From Acidobacteriota bacterium (lineage in GTDB: Bacteria > Acidobacteriota > Vicinamibacteria > Vicinamibacterales > SCN-69-37): a DNA stretch of 64,000 nucleotides. The position numbers and the translations under genes were made by a program. The notes beneath the pieces were generated by a model. The model was not told the origin of the DNA. It saw only the letters and a list, made by a program, of their open reading frames with translations, and ran no database searches. The stretch lies in assembly GCA_020853395.1 (NCBI GenBank), contig JADYYY010000010.1, forward strand, positions 434,001 to 498,000. Direction: 5' to 3'. Positions 60,511-64,000 of the stretch are shown one piece after another (within the stretch, counting starts at the first letter, position 1; each line of letters begins with the position of its first letter).

Positions 60511-62070
60511 ATGTCGAGGAACAAGTCAGCTTTCTTTTATGGCGTCTTGATCGCTCTCGTCTCGGTGGTCGGCGGCATGATCCTGGCGTCGCGCCTGGAT
60601 CTGGCGCCTGGGTCGTTCGCCAACCCGTTCTCGGTGCCGGTGGCCAACAGCGCCCCGCTGTCGGGCCCCGTGGACGCCACGACGTTCCGGAACATCGCCC
60701 GCGACTCGAGCCCGGCGGTGGTGAGCATCAAGGTCATCAGCAGCCGTCCGGCGGCCGACGATGACGAGGAGATGTTCGGGCTGCAGTTGCCGTTCCCGTT
60801 CGGCAACCGTCCGCCGCAGCAGCAGGGCCGTCCGCGCGAGATGCCGACCCAGGGCGACGGCAGCGGGTTCATCATCGACAAGGTCAACGGCTACGTCCTG
60901 ACGAACAACCACGTGGTCGAGAACGCCAAGTCGATTGAAGTCACGTTGTCGAGCATGGGCGAGAGCGACGAAGGCCTCGCGGCGAAGGTCATCGGCCGCG
61001 ACGAGCTGAGCGACACCGCGCTCATCCAGCTCACGACGGTGCCGAAGGACCTGCAGGAAGCCAAGTTCGGCGACTCCGACCAGATGGCGCCGGGCGACTG
61101 GGTCATGGCGATCGGCAACCCGTTCCGGCTGTCGAATACCGTGACGGTCGGCGTCATCAGCGCCGTGGGCCGGCACAACCGCGTCAGCAACGGACGGTTC
61201 GCCGACTTCATCCAGACGGACGCGGCGATCAATCCTGGCAACTCCGGCGGGCCCCTCTTGAACATCCGCGGCGAGGTCATCGGGATCAACACGATGATCT
61301 ACAGCACCGGCAACGTCCTCGGCCAATCGGGCGGCAACATCGGGCTCGGGTTCGCGATCCCGATCAACACGGTGCGCGACCTCCTGCCGCAGCTCCACAA
61401 GGGCAAGGTCACGCGTGGCCGCATCGGCGTGACGATCGACTCGCGCCCGCTCACGCGCGAGGACATCGAGGATCTCGGGCTGCCCGCGAAGGGCGGCGCC
61501 GTCGTCAGCCAGCTCCCGGATGGTCCTGCGCGGCGCGCCGGTCTCCGCGTCGGAGACGTGATCGTCGACTTCAACGGCCAGCCGGTGACGAGCAGCAACG
61601 ACCTCGTCAACCTCGTGACGCGCACCGCGCCGGGCACGACGGTGCCGGTCAAGGTGGTGCGCGACAAGAAGACGCAGACGCTGAACGTCACGGTCGAGGA
61701 ACTGGATCTCGCGCAGGAACAGGGCCTGGCCCAGCGCGCCCAACCGCGTGACGAGCGGGCCGAGCCGACCGATACGGAGTTCGGCATGTCGGTGCAACCG
61801 CTGCTGCAGCGCGAGCGGCGCGCGCTGCAGGTGCCGGCCGGACGTGGCGGCGCGGTCGTGAGCGAGGTGACGCCGTTCGGGCCGGCGGCCCAGGCGGGCG
61901 TGCGCGAAGGCGACGTCATCCTCGCCGTCCAAGGGCAGGCCGTGGACTCGGTGCAGGACGTGACCGGTGCCTTGTCGGCCGTGCAGAACGGCCGCACGGC
62001 GCGCCTGGTGATCTGGCGCGTCGAGGGAGGCCAGGGCCAGGAAGTGCTCGTCCAGCTTCGCAAGCGATAG
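60511..62070 (+). CDS. HtrA/DegP-type periplasmic serine protease with two PDZ domains
   Basis: The 519-residue protein has a signal anchor (about 6-27), then a trypsin-like domain with the triad His134, Asp168 and Ser245 (in GNSGGPLL). Two PDZ domains follow (about 320-410 and 440-519). It degrades or refolds damaged envelope proteins. The start at 60511 has GGAG upstream; an ATG at 60475 also has a Shine-Dalgarno and adds 12 residues. Neighbours do not suggest a special role. Confidence 0.93.
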   Translation: MSRNKSAFFYGVLIALVSVVGGMILASRLDLAPGSFANPFSVPVANSAPLSGPVDATTFRNIARDSSPAVVSIKVISSRPAADDDEEMFGLQLPFPFGNRPPQQQGRPREMPTQGDGSGFIIDKVNGYVLTNNHVVENAKSIEVTLSSMGESDEGLAAKVIGRDELSDTALIQLTTVPKDLQEAKFGDSDQMAPGDWVMAIGNPFRLSNTVTVGVISAVGRHNRVSNGRFADFIQTDAAINPGNSGGPLLNIRGEVIGINTMIYSTGNVLGQSGGNIGLGFAIPINTVRDLLPQLHKGKVTRGRIGVTIDSRPLTREDIEDLGLPAKGGAVVSQLPDGPARRAGLRVGDVIVDFNGQPVTSSNDLVNLVTRTAPGTTVPVKVVRDKKTQTLNVTVEELDLAQEQGLAQRAQPRDERAEPTDTEFGMSVQPLLQRERRALQVPAGRGGAVVSEVTPFGPAAQAGVREGDVILAVQGQAVDSVQDVTGALSAVQNGRTARLVIWRVEGGQGQEVLVQLRKR

Positions 62071-62085
62071 AGCGATAGAGTGATG

Positions 62086-62105
62086 GGCCCGGCGGATGCC
62101 GGGCC
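62086..62105 (+). promoter_or_regulatory. Hairpin three bases before the CYTH start
   Basis: GGCCCGGC and GCCGGGCC form an 8-bp stem with loop GGAT ending three bases before the ATG at 62109. It would cover the ribosome-binding region, so it may reduce translation initiation, or be the end of the htrA transcript. Confidence 0.35.
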
Positions 62106-62108
62106 GTC

Positions 62109-62666
62109 ATGATCGAGCAGGAAGTCAAGCTGTCGTTCCCGCACGTCGAGGCGGCGCGCCAGGCCATCGTCGAGGCCGGCGGCCGCCTCGTCGTGTCACG
62201 GCGGCTGGTGGACGACCGGCTGTTCGACCTTCCAGACGGGCGGCTGCGCCGACGCGGGATGACGTTGCGGACGCGGCGCGACGCGGCCGACGCGTATCTC
62301 ACCGTCAAAGGGCCGGTCCTGGCCGGGCCCGTCAAGTCGCGCGAAGAGCTAGAGACGCGCGTCGACGACGTGGACGTGCTCGAGGCGGCGCTGTCGGCGA
62401 TCGGCTTCGTGCGAACGTTTCGTGCACAGAAGTACCGCGAGGAATACGCGCTCCCCTCCGCGCGCCTGACCATCGATCAAGTCCCGTTCGGCGTCTTCGT
62501 CGAGATCGAGGGCACACCCGACGTCATCGCCCGCGTCGCGGGGTCGCTCGGCCGTACGCCGTCCGACTACCGGCTCGAGTCGTACCCGACGCTGTGGCGC
62601 CAGTGGTGTGCGGCCGCGGGCCGGCCCGAGGACGACATGCTGTTCGACGATTCGCGCAACGCATGA
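62109..62666 (+). CDS. CYTH-domain protein (possible triphosphatase or class IV adenylyl cyclase)
   Basis: The 185-residue protein starts with EQEVK (residues 3-7, the ExExK metal/phosphate motif of the CYTH fold), followed by alternating Arg/Lys and Glu strands lining a tunnel: RRRGMTLRTRR, LTVKGP and EIEGTPD. Members are inorganic or thiamine triphosphatases or class IV cyclases. Which applies is not decided by the sequence. It overlaps the next gene as ATGA. Confidence 0.85.
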   Translation: MIEQEVKLSFPHVEAARQAIVEAGGRLVVSRRLVDDRLFDLPDGRLRRRGMTLRTRRDAADAYLTVKGPVLAGPVKSREELETRVDDVDVLEAALSAIGFVRTFRAQKYREEYALPSARLTIDQVPFGVFVEIEGTPDVIARVAGSLGRTPSDYRLESYPTLWRQWCAAAGRPEDDMLFDDSRNA

Positions 62667-63577
62667 CGCTGCCGGCCCTGGTCCTCTCCGCCGGCCTCGG
62701 CACGCGGCTCGATCCGCTCACGCGTCTCGTCGCGAAACCGGCCGTGCCGCTCGGCGATCGCACGCTCGTCGAACGGGTGCTGAGCTGGCTGGCGACGCAG
62801 GGCATCCAGCAGGCCGTCCTCAACCTTCATCACAAGCCGGAGACCATCACGGCCGCGGTTGGCGACGGCGCGCACTTGGGCCTGACGGTGCGCTACTCGT
62901 GGGAGCAGCCGCTGCTCGGATCGGCCGGCGGTCCGCGGCATGCGCTGCCGCTCGTCGCTGCGGACGTCTTGCTCATCGTCAACGGCGACACCTTGTGCGA
63001 CGTCGACGTGCCGGCGCTCGTCGCCGCGCACGCCGCCTCGTCGGCGCGCGTGACGATGGCGGTGGTGCCGAACGTGCAGCCGGAGCAGTACAACGGCATC
63101 GCGGCGACGCCGCAGCACGAGGTCACCGGCTTCGTGCCTCGGGGCGAGCGCGCCGTGGGCAGTTGGCACTTCGTCGGCGTGCAGGTGGTGGACGCAGCCG
63201 TCTTCGCGGCGCTGCCCGACGGCGTCGCGGCCGACACCGTGCACGGCATCTATCGCGATCTCGTCGCCGGCAGTCCGGGCACCATTCGCGTCTGGCCGGC
63301 AGCGCGCCCGTTCATCGACGTCGGCACGCCGGCCGACTACCTGCGGACGGCCCTGCGATTCGGTGCGCCGACGGCGGCTGGCGACGCCGCCGGATCCGTC
63401 ATCTGGCCTGGCTGCACGATGGGCCGCGACGTCGTGCTCGACGAGTGCATCGTCGCCGGCGGCGTGCAGGTGCCCGACGGATTCCGCGCGCGCAGGTCGA
63501 TCGTGCTTCCCGCGGCGGTGTGCCGGCCAGACGACCGTGTCGACGTCCGCGACCAGCTCGCCGTCTTCCCGTTGTGA
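62663..63577 (+). CDS. Nucleotidyltransferase of the MurU / sugar-phosphate type
   Basis: The 304-residue protein has the nucleotidyltransferase signature GLGTRLDPLT, followed by AKPAVPLGDRTL, and the metal-binding Asp in VNGDTLCDVDV. The order with the downstream kinase (AmgK-type) strongly suggests MurNAc 1-phosphate uridylyltransferase (MurU), which makes UDP-MurNAc in peptidoglycan recycling, but a sugar-nucleotide synthase for another hexose is possible. It overlaps the CYTH gene by four bases. Confidence 0.82.
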   Translation: MTLPALVLSAGLGTRLDPLTRLVAKPAVPLGDRTLVERVLSWLATQGIQQAVLNLHHKPETITAAVGDGAHLGLTVRYSWEQPLLGSAGGPRHALPLVAADVLLIVNGDTLCDVDVPALVAAHAASSARVTMAVVPNVQPEQYNGIAATPQHEVTGFVPRGERAVGSWHFVGVQVVDAAVFAALPDGVAADTVHGIYRDLVAGSPGTIRVWPAARPFIDVGTPADYLRTALRFGAPTAAGDAAGSVIWPGCTMGRDVVLDECIVAGGVQVPDGFRARRSIVLPAAVCRPDDRVDVRDQLAVFPL

Positions 63578-63622
63578 GCACGAGACTCGGGTGCGCGAGA
63601 ACGGTTCGCGTAGACTGATTCG

Positions 63623-64000
63623 GTGACCGATGCGCACCTGCCCGCGGCCGTCGCGGACTACCTTCGCCGCCATCACGTGGAGTCGGCGGGCGTCGTGCCG
63701 CTCACGGGTGACGCCTCCGATCGCCGGTACTTCCGCGTGCTGCCCAGGACCGGCTCGTCGTACGTGCTCGCCGTGTACGCCGCGCCGTTCGACTTCGCGA
63801 CGCTGCCGTTCGTCAACGTCGCGACGCTCCTGGCCGAGATGCCGGTACCGATCCCGCACGTGCGCGGCGAAGCGTCCGATCTCGGCGTGCTGGCGCTCGA
63901 CGACCTCGGCGATCTCACGCTCCAGGCGAGCATCGGCGCGGCCAACGCCGACGAGCGGCTCGCGCTCTACCGGCAGGCTGTGTCGTACATCGAGATCTTC
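63623..64000 (+). CDS. AmgK-type sugar kinase / phosphotransferase (partial, cut by the window edge)
   Basis: The first 126 codons are present, starting at GTG (63623). The N-terminus matches COG3178-type phosphotransferases: LTGDASDRRYFRVLP, then YVLAVYAAP and ALDDLGD (the APH-fold ATP and lid segments). AmgK phosphorylates the anomeric carbon of MurNAc and GlcNAc, providing the substrate of MurU, which is encoded 45 bases upstream. The C-terminal catalytic part lies beyond the window. Confidence 0.8.
   Translation, partial: MTDAHLPAAVADYLRRHHVESAGVVPLTGDASDRRYFRVLPRTGSSYVLAVYAAPFDFATLPFVNVATLLAEMPVPIPHVRGEASDLGVLALDDLGDLTLQASIGAANADERLALYRQAVSYIEIF

Noticed and set aside
1-64000. CRISPR arrays, insertion sequences, integrases, prophage or defence genes
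   Set aside because: No regularly spaced repeats, transposases or known defence domains were found on either strand.

Overview
The window is about 64 kb of a very GC-rich bacterial chromosome. Gene content points to Acidobacteriota, probably class Vicinamibacteria: VWFA-related surface proteins, a long Asp-box propeller protein, an ECF sigma / zinc anti-sigma / DUF4097 unit, a homodimeric-type pyruvate dehydrogenase operon, and many short secreted proteins of unknown function. This assignment is inferred from gene families, not from a phylogenetic marker. There is no prophage, insertion sequence, CRISPR array, integrase or obvious genomic island; it reads as ordinary core chromosome with lineage-specific genes between.

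Layout. 1-2.3 kb: the start of a membrane protein gene running off the left edge, an empty stretch, two overlapping tiny membrane-protein ORFs and a small Cys-containing secreted protein. 2.4-8.8 kb: aceE-aceF-lpdA (pyruvate dehydrogenase, minus strand), then a glycerophosphodiesterase. 8.9-11.7 kb: an AAA+ ATPase and VWA-domain pair (plus). 11.7-14 kb: a secreted protein, folE and a membrane-anchored unknown. 14-17.6 kb: two interleaved ABC exporters whose genes overlap. 17.7-23.4 kb: unknown lipoprotein-like gene, Nudix hydrolase, tsaD, mtnA, purine nucleoside phosphorylase and a concentrative nucleoside transporter (nucleoside/methylthioadenosine salvage plus tRNA t6A). 23.4-28.3 kb (plus): a membrane protein, then a chain of five overlapping genes: alkaline phosphatase-like enzyme, an alkyltransferase-like (ATL) protein, ECF sigma factor, zinc anti-sigma factor and DUF4097 protein. 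28.3-37.8 kb (minus): a GAF-GGDEF protein translationally coupled to mreB, then mreC, mreD, PBP2, rodA, RNase G and a small secreted protein, i.e. an elongasome operon. 38-46.4 kb: a PpiD/SurA-like chaperone, DUF922 protein, SppA, an SMP-30 protein, an MscS channel and a tandem VWA protein. 46.4-50 kb: DUF192 protein, Na+/H+ antiporter, a secreted protein, VOC protein and tRNA-Leu(CAG). 50-64 kb: udk, zwf, Asp-box propeller, PAP2 phosphatase, dut, glycogen phosphorylase, zinc-ribbon protein, M24 peptidase, HtrA protease, CYTH protein and a MurU/AmgK-type pair (the kinase is cut by the right edge).

A recurring regulatory theme is visible. Many first genes have a -10 hexamer (TANNNT) only 6-8 bases before the start codon and no Shine-Dalgarno (mtnA, folE, udk, the AAA+ ATPase and others), which predicts leaderless mRNAs. 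Genes whose -10 lies about 17-22 bases upstream usually have a clear Shine-Dalgarno instead. I found no obviously new multi-gene system. The best leads are the ATL protein with Tyr at the alkyl-acceptor position inside a sigma-factor operon, the GGDEF-mreB coupling, the AAA+/VWA pair with an altered Walker B, and the tiny coupled membrane-protein pair. All functional calls rest on reading motifs by eye; no database search was run.
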